Source: Ancylomarina sp048268005 (GTDB lineage Bacteria > Bacteroidota > Bacteroidia > Bacteroidales > Marinifilaceae). Taken from it: a stretch of DNA of 64,000 nt. The stretch is from NCBI GenBank assembly GCA_048268005.1, contig JBLWWJ010000001.1, forward strand, positions 1,302,001 through 1,366,000, given 5' to 3'. Below are positions 27,749 to 36,818 of the stretch, piece after piece. Positions within the stretch are counted from its first letter, which is position 1. Each line of letters opens with the position of its first letter. A program made the position numbers and the translations under genes. Under the pieces are notes generated by a model, which saw only the letters and a list, made by a program, of their open reading frames with translations, had not been told where the DNA came from and searched no databases.

Positions 27749-29239
27749 TTATGGCATATCAATACTTTCATGCCATTTGTTCCAGATGGTTTCAAATGTT
27801 CCGTCTTCTTTCATCCCATTCAAATTATGTTGCCACTGCTTAACAATCTCAGCTGAGGTGCTTAAACTAAAGGCAATATAACCTTTTCTATTAGACACTT
27901 CGAATTGTTGTTGGATTGTGACATCGGAAGTTTCTGTGGTTTCACAAAGCCAGTCAATACCTTCGTTAAATATAAACAGAGCTTCAACTTCACCACTGAT
28001 AAGCTGATTGAAAGCTTCTATAGGCGAAAATGACGTTGCTACAATATTTTGAAAGTCATTAGCAATTAAATAATCATGCATATACCATCCACTGGGGGTA
28101 GCTATACTGGCTAATGTTTTAGCATCTTCCAAACTGTTTATTTGAATTCCTGATTCTGTCATAGTATAAAAACAGGCTTTCAATGTAGATATGGGACCTA
28201 CCCATTGAAATAAATCTTCACGTTCCTGAGTTCGAGCTGTCGTAAATAAAGCACTATTGGGTAAGTATTGAACAAGATCATATGAAGCCGCCCAGCTAGT
28301 TAGACTAACATCATTGACAAAACCATTTCTTGATTGAATTTCTTCTACAATATCAATTGAGGAGCCTTTTAGTTCATAATTAAAGATTGAACCAGTATAA
28401 AAATTAAATGGAGGAGCCTGTTCTGTGAAGATCTGTAACTGACCTGGTAATCGATGTTGACTTGCGTTTGGTAAGTACTTCCGTAATATTTCTTGTGGCT
28501 TTTCAGTTTTAACAATTTCATCAAAGCTATTTTGACAAGCATTAACTATAGCATCATCCACATCTTTTGAAAACGCAACATAATAGTATACATTTCTGTA
28601 GTTATAACAAACATTAAAATCGCTTATAACGTTATATTTTTTATTTAATCTATAAGCAAACTGGTTTCCATCGCTGGCAATAGCATCTACTTCATTATTT
28701 AAAAATGCAGAAATTGCTTCCTCATAGGAATCATAGTATTCCAAATTAGTAAAATCCAAATCCTCCAAGGAGCTTGTTTCCAACCATTCTTTGACAACTG
28801 CAATTGAAGGAATCTCTTTCGCTTTGTTTAATCCAATTGCGCTACCTATACCTGTTCCAGCTTTTGAGAAAATATAGTAACCTCCTTTACTTGTAGGCCC
28901 TGCCCATTTAAAAAGATCTTTTCGTTCTGCGGAATAGCCACAGGTTAAAAGTGCTCGATTTGGACCATTTAAAGTATTATTATAAGCTATTGTCCAGGAA
29001 TCTTCCATAATAATTTCATGATCAATACTTGCATCATCCATTGCAAGACTAGCCATTTCAATATCAATTCCACTTATCTGACCATCAAGATTAAAATAAT
29101 TGGGACTAAATTCTATCCCAGAAATAGTGATCGGTTCTATTTCTTTAATTTTAGGATCATCTTGACATCCACTCATAAAAATAACACTTAGCAAAAGTAG
29201 TGTAATCATTTTTTTCAATTGTGACAATTTGAAGTTCAT
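27749..29239 (-). CDS. Double-domain SBP_bac_3 lipoprotein
   Basis: 496 aa with a lipoprotein signal (LLLLSVIFMSGC, Cys at about 25). Two family-3 periplasmic binding domains follow, about 35-255 and 262-495. Each has an 'ISGIxIEMA'- or 'GSSIDIVEEI'-type first helix, an 'RTQERxDLFQWVGP'/'SAERKDLFKWAGP' strand and a late 'IVxxWQxxL' helix. Family-3 proteins bind polar amino acids or similar solutes and are often sensor domains. No permease is adjacent. This gene lies between the intact cluster and the truncated copy of its first gene. Confidence 0.9.
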   Translation of the reverse strand: MNFKLSQLKKMITLLLLSVIFMSGCQDDPKIKEIEPITISGIEFSPNYFNLDGQISGIDIEMASLAMDDASIDHEIIMEDSWTIAYNNTLNGPNRALLTCGYSAERKDLFKWAGPTSKGGYYIFSKAGTGIGSAIGLNKAKEIPSIAVVKEWLETSSLEDLDFTNLEYYDSYEEAISAFLNNEVDAIASDGNQFAYRLNKKYNVISDFNVCYNYRNVYYYVAFSKDVDDAIVNACQNSFDEIVKTEKPQEILRKYLPNASQHRLPGQLQIFTEQAPPFNFYTGSIFNYELKGSSIDIVEEIQSRNGFVNDVSLTSWAASYDLVQYLPNSALFTTARTQEREDLFQWVGPISTLKACFYTMTESGIQINSLEDAKTLASIATPSGWYMHDYLIANDFQNIVATSFSPIEAFNQLISGEVEALFIFNEGIDWLCETTETSDVTIQQQFEVSNRKGYIAFSLSTSAEIVKQWQHNLNGMKEDGTFETIWNKWHESIDMP

Positions 29240-29332
29240 AATTTTCTTCTTTTAATTATTAATAATACTTGATGTAAAAACTTAAGATTCAGTAAGCCTT
29301 TCGCTCAACTAACTATTAAAATTAGATTGGAT

Positions 29333-29678
29333 CTTTTTATTGCAACAAATAAAAGTGCAGAGTTTAAGATATTTGGGCAATGTTAACCAAATCGAGATTC
29401 TTGTATCTTTGAGTAAGCGCTGTAATAAGAAAAAGTGAAATAATATCGGATTTCTCACTTATGAGGCGATCGGTTGCCATCACCGATGCCGAAGGATGTA
29501 CAATATCAACGTCAATTCCCTCCAGATTATAAAAGCCTTTTTGCTGTGCTACATAATAACCAGCAAATTGTACTTGAGGTAGCCAATGTGGCGAAAAGGT
29601 AATTTGGGGCATCTGCCCGAAAACACTGATAATAAACAATATCACCAGGAGTATGAGACTTGTTTTTTGCATCATCAA
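29333..29678 (-). pseudogene. Truncated duplicate of the NMT1-like binding-protein gene
   Basis: The frame opens at 29678 with MMMQKTSLILLVILFIISVFG and matches the first 104 residues of 26519-27487 with only scattered changes, then stops at 29364 (QIS-stop) where the intact gene has QMSQN. Homology continues a little past the stop to about 29333 with a frameshift. Only about one third of the gene is left, so it cannot encode a working binding protein. Confidence 0.88.
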
Positions 29679-29822
29679 AACTTAGGCATCATTAACTTAT
29701 AGAACAGTACGTTATAAAATATTCCCATCAATCACCTTAAATATGTCAAATAATAATTAAATAAATGATAATTATGCATCATTTATACTCTCCTCCTCAC
29801 TTTCTGGTTCGGTCTGAAAAAC
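29679..29822 (-). repeat. Duplicated upstream region of the NMT1-like gene
   Basis: This stretch is nearly identical to 27488-27632, including the non-coding inverted repeat at 29762-29785. Together with the pseudogene it forms an approximately 490-bp partial duplication of the cluster's 5' end. Confidence 0.9.
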
Positions 29823-29877
29823 TAAAGATATTCAACCACATTATTATTAGAAAGAGACTCGAAATACCAGGATTAAT

Positions 29878-30663
29878 TTAGTATTCTTTCTTTTCACTAT
29901 TTTTCCATAAGTTGAATGCGTCCAGCGAATTATCTGTTGTGCATTGATAAACCTTTGTTTTCCTATCCGGATAAGCTCTTTCCAACTCATCGTATATTTC
30001 CTTATCCGAAAAGTCAACCCCTTCTACTGCCGCATCGTAGCGGGTAGCTGCAAAAAGCAAAACTGGGATATTAGCCCAACAAATGGCAGAATAACACATC
30101 GGACAGGGTTCTGCACTGCTGTATATGATACAGTATGATATTTCACCTGGCTGACCGAGTTTTGAATAATCTTTCCTGATTTCTCCAAGATTATAAACAC
30201 CCAGTGATTTGCAGACACTTCGTATGCACATGACTTCGGCATGGGCAGTAGGATCATTTATTAAAGTGACCTGGTTGTGGTTTTCCCAATACCTGATAAT
30301 TTGATTGGTTTCTTTATCGATCTGAAGAATAAGTGCCCCAAAGGGTCCTCCCTTATCTGTGACAGATTGATGCGCCCTATCGCAAACCAAATTCATCCAC
30401 TTATCTCCTTCCCTTTCAATACCCTCGTAAATATGATTCTTTTTGATATTGACTACCTGAACAGGAAAATCCTGCCCCGCACCCTGATTATTCAAAGTAG
30501 AAGCTGATTTAAAGCCATTCCCTGTCTGGAGATTGCCCGTATTCAGAAGTATCCGCGGGAGCTCATATCTTATTTTACCCTCAAGTGAAACAGGAGAAGA
30601 GAAATAGGCATTTTTTTCATCAACTTCCTTAATCTGATTGTTTGTCTTCAGTTTGGTTGACAT
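29878..30663 (-). CDS. CDA-fold nucleoside/base deaminase with N-terminal extension
   Basis: 261 aa. Residues about 85-250 are a zinc deaminase of the CMP/dCMP/guanine-deaminase type: HAEVMCIRS supplies the first zinc ligand and catalytic Glu, and EPCPMCYSAICWANI supplies the two Cys ligands. 'DPTAHAEVM', together with 'ATRYDAAVEGVDFSDKEIYDEL' and 'CTTDNSLDAFNLWK' near the C-terminus, resembles bacterial guanine deaminase/tRNA-type families. The first 80 residues have no clear domain. It is the next gene upstream of the SBP cluster and could act on an imported base, which is inference from position. Confidence 0.88.
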   Translation of the reverse strand: MSTKLKTNNQIKEVDEKNAYFSSPVSLEGKIRYELPRILLNTGNLQTGNGFKSASTLNNQGAGQDFPVQVVNIKKNHIYEGIEREGDKWMNLVCDRAHQSVTDKGGPFGALILQIDKETNQIIRYWENHNQVTLINDPTAHAEVMCIRSVCKSLGVYNLGEIRKDYSKLGQPGEISYCIIYSSAEPCPMCYSAICWANIPVLLFAATRYDAAVEGVDFSDKEIYDELERAYPDRKTKVYQCTTDNSLDAFNLWKNSEKKEY

Positions 30664-30834
30664 AGTCGAATATATTTACAGCTTGAAGAAAAATGATCAC
30701 TGTAGAATCTACAATGACAATTTATAAAGTAATCATATTGAATTATATTAAACTTACAATACAAGGTAAACCTTTTATTTTATATTTAACAATTCTAATA
30801 TAACTTCCTTGCTATGACTATTTAAAGTACATTT

Positions 30835-31806
30835 TTAATTTTTATCTAAATAGCTGTTAATTCTTTGACCTACATTGTCCTTTAAGTTATTGAAAAAGAA
30901 ACTGTAATCATATTTATGATATACACCCTCGGGGAAGGATGAAGAGCTATAAATATTAATATTGGGGCTACCTGTTACCAAAGCAGCATTTTCATCAATC
31001 CAAGCCTCAGTAAATTGGTATACAATTTTATCAATTTCTCCATTTTCTTTAAAGAAAACAGCACCCAAGTTCATTTCTTTAGGAGCATACTCTGAAGTTG
31101 TTTGCCAGTTTAGAGGGTTAACACAATTTGCATTCGGTAATAAAACAGGAGAACCTGTGGCAAATTCAGATTGAGTATTGTATGTAATTATGACTCCAAT
31201 ATCGTCAGCAGATTCTGCAATTTTCAACCATTCACATTGAACGAGATCATTGTCAGTTACTGAATATCCAATAATATAAGCAGCGACAAGTTTTTTCATT
31301 AGCTCTGAATTCTCAAATTTGTGTTTCATTAAGTGAATTAACACCTCAGAACCTTGACTATGTCCAGCTAAAATAAAAGGTCGTCCCTTATTCAAATTGG
31401 TAATATAATAGTCAAATGCCTGTTCGATATCAGCCAAACCAACTGAAAAATACTTATTTCTATCTTCTTCATTCATTCTCAGACCATCAAATGCCATTTG
31501 TCTATAATATGGTGCATAAATATTACAATCGTCTTTAAAAACTGAAGCTTGTTTAAGAAGAACAACTTGAACCAAGCTTCTCATATTATCATCGCTAATG
31601 TCCATATTCATTTCATCCATACCTCCAAACAAGGTTGGATACACAAAAAAAACATCAACATCTTTTTCTATTGATGAGGGAGATGAAGCCCAATAAAATG
31701 AATCAGAATAATTTAGCTTTTGTTCTGATTCTGGCAGCTTATCATTATGACAAGAGATTAGTAGTATTGATAACATCACTACAAAAAGCATCGTATTATT
31801 TTTCAT
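30835..31806 (-). CDS. DUF3089-type alpha/beta hydrolase lipoprotein
   Basis: The frame opens at 31848, but the ATG at 31806 starts the lipoprotein signal MKNNTMLFVVMLSILLISC, so I use it. The body starts DVDVFFVYPTLFGG, typical of DUF3089, and has the nucleophile elbow AGHSQGSEVL. The family is predicted to be esterase/lipase-like. Copy C of the promoter-like repeat is 160-200 bp upstream and points toward this gene. Confidence 0.83.
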   Translation of the reverse strand: MKNNTMLFVVMLSILLISCHNDKLPESEQKLNYSDSFYWASSPSSIEKDVDVFFVYPTLFGGMDEMNMDISDDNMRSLVQVVLLKQASVFKDDCNIYAPYYRQMAFDGLRMNEEDRNKYFSVGLADIEQAFDYYITNLNKGRPFILAGHSQGSEVLIHLMKHKFENSELMKKLVAAYIIGYSVTDNDLVQCEWLKIAESADDIGVIITYNTQSEFATGSPVLLPNANCVNPLNWQTTSEYAPKEMNLGAVFFKENGEIDKIVYQFTEAWIDENAALVTGSPNINIYSSSSFPEGVYHKYDYSFFFNNLKDNVGQRINSYLDKN

Positions 31807-32010
31807 ATTGTCACTACTCTTAATGATTTTTTTCTGAGATGTATTCACTCAAATACAAATATTCTTATATGATCTTTTCGTTATGTTTTTTAAGGAACGT
31901 AAGTATGGTTAAGGGATATCGTTTACCACATCAAATTACATACAACTTGTTTGTAAAACGAAACTGGTTACGTTTATCCATCCTTACGAGCACAATAAAC
32001 ATCAGCCTAT

Positions 32011-32097
32011 CAAATCTATGAAAACCAGGTAGCAAACAATAAATTGAGTTTGTGTAAAACACATAGAATACATAAAATAGAATAAATCTATATAATC
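32011..32097 (-). repeat. Dispersed ~90 bp promoter-like repeat, copy C
   Basis: The minus strand reads TATTGTTTGCTACCTGG, then TAGATTTG (TAnnTTTG). The ATAGA-N5-TCTAT dyad is intact in the distal half. It lies in the divergent spacer between a minus-strand DUF3089 gene and the plus-strand 32209 gene, and reads toward the former. Confidence 0.82.
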
Positions 32098-32208
32098 AGG
32101 AAATGTAAATGAACCTAATGTTTTTTATAACTTAGATAGAGGTTTAAGAAACATCAATAATAAGTACATACTAACAATCCTGTTTTTCAACCAATTAAAA
32201 ACATCCTT

Positions 32209-33180
32209 ATGAAAGCTTTAAGGTATTTATTAATCGCCATTCTATTCATAGGTTTTACCTCCTGCAATAAAGATGAAGCCGATAAACCAATAAAGAATAG
32301 CCACAGAATAAAACAAGTGATTTCAGAGAGTGATTACTCCAACACAAAAGAGGAATTCTTTTATGAAGATGAAAAGTTAGTATCAATTCTAAGTTCCCAG
32401 AAGAATGATGCCTCTATTTGGGAGGCATCAAGCTTAATGGAATTTGAATATTCACCAAAGCATATTTCCACTAAGTTTTCTGAAAAAGTTGATGGTTCTT
32501 ATGTTTTGGTATATACAATTGAAAGTAAAACTGCAGATGAGTTAATTTTAGAAGAGACGCTTACAAGCCTGGATATTACAAAGGAAAAATCGTGGAAATG
32601 TGAGTATCAATATTCAGGCTCTAAATTAACCCATTGGGAGAGATTGCGTGATAAGGAGAATACAGGAGTTTATAGTCCTTACGAAAAAGGAGAATACATT
32701 TATGAACAAGATAAGTTAATTGAATACATCCATTCTATGGGTACTGAAGAGGGAACGTGGAAACCACTCTTTAAATATGTATTTACCAATACAAGCAATG
32801 GTTTTAATGGTTTTACATGCTATACTTATTTAAACGAAGAGGAACTTTTCAAGACCTTTTTATGTGATTACGCTTATAGCAACAACTTAATATCGAAATC
32901 GACCCTTAGTATTTGGCAAGCAGAAAATGAGTCTTGGATGGAATTTATGAGTCGACTTTATAGCTATAACTCAGATGGGTATTTAACAGATATTTTAGAA
33001 GCGGGATATGCTGGAAATACAACTAAACAATATGAGTATGAAGAAGGACATGGCAATATTGAATCATTAATATACCCTGAAATAATGGTCTTAAAAGAAC
33101 CTCATTATAAAAGTGCCCGAAAAGATAAAAGCTATACCCCTTTCTATAAAAGATATAATAATAAAATCTTCAATCATTAA
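32209..33180 (+). CDS. Lipoprotein with YD-like beta repeats, 323 aa
   Basis: A lipoprotein signal (MKALRYLLIAILFIGFTSC, Cys at 19) is followed by a body of repeated Tyr/Asp-containing strands such as EFFYEDEKLVSIL, EYIYEQDKLIEYI and LYSYNSDGYLTDILE, similar to DUF4595/YD-repeat-type lipoproteins. It is one of few plus-strand genes here and has a strong terminator. The function is unknown; surface exposure is likely. Confidence 0.8.
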   Translation: MKALRYLLIAILFIGFTSCNKDEADKPIKNSHRIKQVISESDYSNTKEEFFYEDEKLVSILSSQKNDASIWEASSLMEFEYSPKHISTKFSEKVDGSYVLVYTIESKTADELILEETLTSLDITKEKSWKCEYQYSGSKLTHWERLRDKENTGVYSPYEKGEYIYEQDKLIEYIHSMGTEEGTWKPLFKYVFTNTSNGFNGFTCYTYLNEEELFKTFLCDYAYSNNLISKSTLSIWQAENESWMEFMSRLYSYNSDGYLTDILEAGYAGNTTKQYEYEEGHGNIESLIYPEIMVLKEPHYKSARKDKSYTPFYKRYNNKIFNH

Positions 33181-33206
33181 ACCTTTATCAATTCAGAACA
33201 TATAAA

Positions 33207-33237
33207 AAGTCGGCCTTTTAAAAGCCGACTTTTTTTA
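33207..33237 (+). terminator. Intrinsic terminator of the 32209 lipoprotein gene
   Basis: AAAAGTCGGC and GCCGACTTTT form a long perfect stem followed by T7, about 26 bp after the stop codon. Confidence 0.92.
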
Positions 33238-33339
33238 TACGATTACAATACAAATTAAGCTTCCCCCCTACTTGCCTTTAACCATAATACAGCTTCAAAA
33301 ATTAATCCATATCGCTTAATTTATATAATCGGATTAGAA

Positions 33340-34077
33340 CTACTCAACAAACGACAATAAGGTTTCTTTATTGGGCCTGTAAACAAGGATGGTGTCTGTG
33401 TATTTATAGGACTTAACAATACTTTTCAGATCAGGAAAGATAGCCGGTCTCGAATAACCGTTTTTCGAATGGTATTGCCCATCTTTATAATAAATCCCAT
33501 GTGTGAACATGCCTTTACACTTTAAGGCGATCAGGGCTTCGGCTGGCACAGGCATTTTCTTTCTTTTGAATTCCCGCCACGAATAGGTCTTTCTATCAAG
33601 CTTGAATGTTTCCAGCAGGAAATGATAAGTTTCGCCCTTTATAAAGGTTTCAGAGTCGAAATAGGGATGCGGATTGACCTCGTTGTGCTTACAAAACATT
33701 TCCATGGCATAGGAATAACAATTTTGCCCATGAAACTTAGCAGAACTGTAAAAGAAGGCTGAATCCAGTTCCGATTTTGGAATCCGACCCAAACTGATTT
33801 GTTTTTCCCAATTCAACTTCAATTCCCGAAACTCTTTGTCAATATCTCTGATATATTGGCTGACTTCAATAGCTGTATCAAGAATATGGTAGTTTATTAA
33901 ACGATTTTCATTTTTTGTTTCTAACAATTCTCTTGCTTGGTTTTGCCTGAAATGATATTTATAGGACTTACCCTTCTCCTGAACATTATCGAGATAGTTA
34001 ATCTTTGATTGCGAAGCACAATTGACCAATAAGCCCAGAATAACTAGCAGAAGAGAAAGTTTGATATTTAATTTCAT
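33340..34077 (-). CDS. Lipoprotein of the QNC...H family, paralog 2
   Basis: 245 aa with lipoprotein signal LLLVILGLLVNC. It shares GQNCYSYAMEMFCKHN, FIKGETYHFL and FTHGIYYKDGQYHSKNG with the paralogs at 9504 and 45757, though it is more diverged. The invariant Cys and His are kept, supporting a cysteine-peptidase-like or at least structurally important role. The gene is 13 bp after the stop of the zinc-ribbon gene on the same strand, so they are probably co-transcribed. Confidence 0.78.
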   Translation of the reverse strand: MKLNIKLSLLLVILGLLVNCASQSKINYLDNVQEKGKSYKYHFRQNQARELLETKNENRLINYHILDTAIEVSQYIRDIDKEFRELKLNWEKQISLGRIPKSELDSAFFYSSAKFHGQNCYSYAMEMFCKHNEVNPHPYFDSETFIKGETYHFLLETFKLDRKTYSWREFKRKKMPVPAEALIALKCKGMFTHGIYYKDGQYHSKNGYSRPAIFPDLKSIVKSYKYTDTILVYRPNKETLLSFVE

Positions 34078-34090
34078 AGTGTGTATCTTT

Positions 34091-34711
34091 TTAATTCAAT
34101 TCAATTGTTTTTAAGTCATTTAAAACCTGTGAAACGATTTTCTTGCTTTTCCCAAAATCATAAACTTGCCCTTTGATAATCGCATTAATCTTCGCAACAA
34201 CGCCATTATCACTCCCTTGTAACTCTATCATTAAATTTCCCTTGTAGGAAATTAAATCTGGTTTTATCAGACTAACAATTATTAAACCATCTTTTGCTTG
34301 ATAGAATTCTTTAAATTCTAATTTTTTATTAGCTGAAACAGAACAAAGTACCTTTACAAAAAGTTCGTTAATAGGCTCATTAAAAACATCTTTTGCTTCT
34401 TTTCCTGTTTTTACGCCCAACTTTTGATATATGGGAGGTCCAATTTCCATAATTAAATTTGAAGATACGCCAGTAAAAGTTCCAAAGATCAAATCAAACT
34501 TATCTAATAAGTATTCAGAACTTATTTTTTTATTTGAAAACTCTGCGTGCTGGGAGATGTATTCTAGGACATCCGGGTGTTTTGCAAGCTCCTTAAAATC
34601 ACTTTCTTTTCTCCAGGAGTTAATAATTTTAGAATCTGATTCTACCATTTTAGTACCACAGTCTGGGCAAGAGGTACTATCAGTTTTAAATCCACAGTTA
34701 TGACAAAACAT
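34091..34711 (-). CDS. Zinc-ribbon protein, 206 aa
   Basis: The N-terminus is a zinc ribbon with two CxxC pairs (FCHNCGFKTDSTSCPDCGTKM). The remaining 180 residues are a mixed alpha/beta domain with the strands NKKLEFKEFYQAKDGLIIVS and GNLMIELQGSDNGVVAKI. No membrane segment is visible. It may be a cytoplasmic domain-binding protein. It is preceded 29 bp upstream by the second type of promoter-like repeat. Confidence 0.75.
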   Translation of the reverse strand: MFCHNCGFKTDSTSCPDCGTKMVESDSKIINSWRKESDFKELAKHPDVLEYISQHAEFSNKKISSEYLLDKFDLIFGTFTGVSSNLIMEIGPPIYQKLGVKTGKEAKDVFNEPINELFVKVLCSVSANKKLEFKEFYQAKDGLIIVSLIKPDLISYKGNLMIELQGSDNGVVAKINAIIKGQVYDFGKSKKIVSQVLNDLKTIELN

Positions 34712-34739
34712 GATTTATATAGTTAGTTTAAATTGACTA

Positions 34740-34800
34740 CAACAAGTGTATCAGTCGCCAGGCTACTTACAACACTTATCCATTTATTTTTTTATACGAG
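34740..34800 (-). repeat. Second promoter-like repeat, copy 1
   Basis: The minus strand reads TTG-N19-TACACTTG, a 7-of-8 match to TAnnTTTG, 29 bp upstream of the 34091-34711 start. About 60 bp are shared with 41263-41325 (common runs 'acaagtgtatcagtc' and 'acacttatc'). Confidence 0.7.
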
Positions 34801-34879
34801 ATACAAGCGATGCTATACTTGCGTTAGCCAAGGACATTACATATACATTTTTTTATAGCGATATGAGCCTTTCTTATTT

Positions 34880-36667
34880 TTAATTCTGCAACATTTGACT
34901 GATTAGTGAAACACTAAAAATACTCAGCAGAAACCAGCCTAAAAATCCTTCGAGTATGGTAATATACCTTGAAGCTCCCTTTACAGGTATCGTTCCAAAA
35001 CCTAGTGTAGAAAAAGAATTAACGCTTAGCGTTATGGAATTGAGCGCACGAATTAATCCAAGGTAAATAAGGTAAATTAATACAGAGAAGACCACTGCAA
35101 CACCCACAAACACTTTGCGTGCAGATTTGAGATCTATCCATCGCCCTTGAAGTAGTTCTGTTCTTCGGTAAATGAAGCTTACAAATTTATATTTGATGAC
35201 TGAAAACAAGTACAAAGGTTTTCCCAACAAAACAATAAACAATGGGACAAGAACTTTGCTCTCTTTCATTTCCTTTTTATAATCTGAAAAAGTTTTAAAA
35301 TCATCTATATAATTCTCGGTATAAAAATCTTCCAATCTTTGCTCCGAGCTAAAATATTGCATAATCGTTCTATGCTTTTTAATCAAAAATACTCGATTTA
35401 TGCCATCCCAATCGCTGTAAAAAAAGAAGTACACCCCAGCGAAAAGAAGAATGACCCACATTGAAATGATTAGTGATTGTACAGGACTAGTCCCATATTC
35501 CGAAAAGTATTTTAGAAATTGGTTAAACCGCCAGTTGAACCAATTTTTTATATTTGGATTATTTCGGTACAAATGGTGATATTTCCCTGTTTCCATATCT
35601 TTCAACTGTTTGTAACAAGCATTGGCAGATTCGATATCGCCCTGAGTTCGGTACATGGAAAAAAACTTTCGATAAGAGCTGTTTAGGGTGTTAAAATTGT
35701 AAACATCGGAAATTAAGCTATCTGTTTCGTGGGTGTAGGGTGCTTGTTCATAATCCGTATAAAATGCAAGCCCCACCGAATCTAACTGGCTCCAATTAAA
35801 AGAGGTATTGTCTTTTGGGAAATTAAATTTATTTGTTCCAAATGGTCGCTTAAACTTGCATTTTTTAACTGTGAAATTTTCCTTTACTGAACAGGCTGTA
35901 AAGTCTACAATACTGTTTGAAAAATCCATCCCTCGAAAGTGAATAACATCATATTTTCCACCCGTAAAAGATAGTATGGGTATCACTTCAGTGGGCAAGA
36001 TTTTGCAATTATTCAAATTAAATTTATTAATCTTTTTTTCATTCTGATTAATCCTGAAAAGAAACTGATAAGTTTGATTTTCTTTTTCAAAACCGTAACG
36101 ATTTCTGGTTTGTACAATCTTATGGTCTGTATAGAGTGAACAATTACTGTATAAGAGTAGATTAATTTGTAATTCAAGGACGACAGTTCTTTGCAGTATA
36201 GAGCAATACCTAAATTCTAAGGTTCCCAAATCAGAATGACGAATGTCCAGCCCTTGCTTAAATGTGCAATTGTAAAAAATAAGTTGAGTAGCTCCCTTAC
36301 AATTTACAAACGATACATTATTCTGAAAAATCACATTTCTGACTTGACAGGTTGATGTATTCGGTAATTTGCAATTTCTAATTAGGACAAATGGAAATAT
36401 TTTTTTCTCACTTTTTTTATCCTTAGCTGTTGGCATAATACCTCTAGGTAGCATACAAAAGGAGAGAGTATCTTTAAGATAATCGTAATAAATTTCGGTG
36501 TCATCTAATACATATTCCTGGTCTTTGCATTGTTCCATTTCCGCAATCCATTCACTGATGGATATTTTTCTTTTGTAGGTGTTCTGAGAAAATAAGTGAG
36601 AGGGAATGGTAAAGCTACATAAGAAAATTATGAAGAGAGTTATTTTTGCCTTATTGGTTTTGTGCAT
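34880..36667 (-). CDS. Potassium-channel-like protein with secreted-type pentapeptide-like N-terminal region
   Basis: 595 aa. It begins with a signal peptide (LFIIFLCSFTIPSHLFSQ). Residues about 80-280 show a loose repeat of 'F/C-x-N/D-C' strands (VSFVNCKGATQLIFYNCTF, LGTLEFRYCSI), reminiscent of a pentapeptide or beta-helix fold. A membrane helix follows (SLIISMWVILLFAGVYFFFY), then a cytoplasmic loop, then helix-pore-helix: VFSVLIYLIYLGLIR, filter TLGFGTIP, and FLGWFLLSIFSVSLI. The 'TLGFG' filter matches the K+ channel consensus TxGxG. Its likely role is a ligand-gated or constitutive cation channel. Confidence 0.8.
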   Translation of the reverse strand: MHKTNKAKITLFIIFLCSFTIPSHLFSQNTYKRKISISEWIAEMEQCKDQEYVLDDTEIYYDYLKDTLSFCMLPRGIMPTAKDKKSEKKIFPFVLIRNCKLPNTSTCQVRNVIFQNNVSFVNCKGATQLIFYNCTFKQGLDIRHSDLGTLEFRYCSILQRTVVLELQINLLLYSNCSLYTDHKIVQTRNRYGFEKENQTYQFLFRINQNEKKINKFNLNNCKILPTEVIPILSFTGGKYDVIHFRGMDFSNSIVDFTACSVKENFTVKKCKFKRPFGTNKFNFPKDNTSFNWSQLDSVGLAFYTDYEQAPYTHETDSLISDVYNFNTLNSSYRKFFSMYRTQGDIESANACYKQLKDMETGKYHHLYRNNPNIKNWFNWRFNQFLKYFSEYGTSPVQSLIISMWVILLFAGVYFFFYSDWDGINRVFLIKKHRTIMQYFSSEQRLEDFYTENYIDDFKTFSDYKKEMKESKVLVPLFIVLLGKPLYLFSVIKYKFVSFIYRRTELLQGRWIDLKSARKVFVGVAVVFSVLIYLIYLGLIRALNSITLSVNSFSTLGFGTIPVKGASRYITILEGFLGWFLLSIFSVSLISQMLQN

Positions 36668-36818
36668 GTTGTTTGTTTTATTGGCTATAAGGGCCTCGTA
36701 TAAGAATAGTAAGCGATTAGGAGCAGATCACTCTCAACTACTGAATCTGAAGGAGCTACAAGAATTGAATTTACCACTGTCTCAGCAATCTTGCATATGC
36801 ATTATTAGCCAGTCTTAT

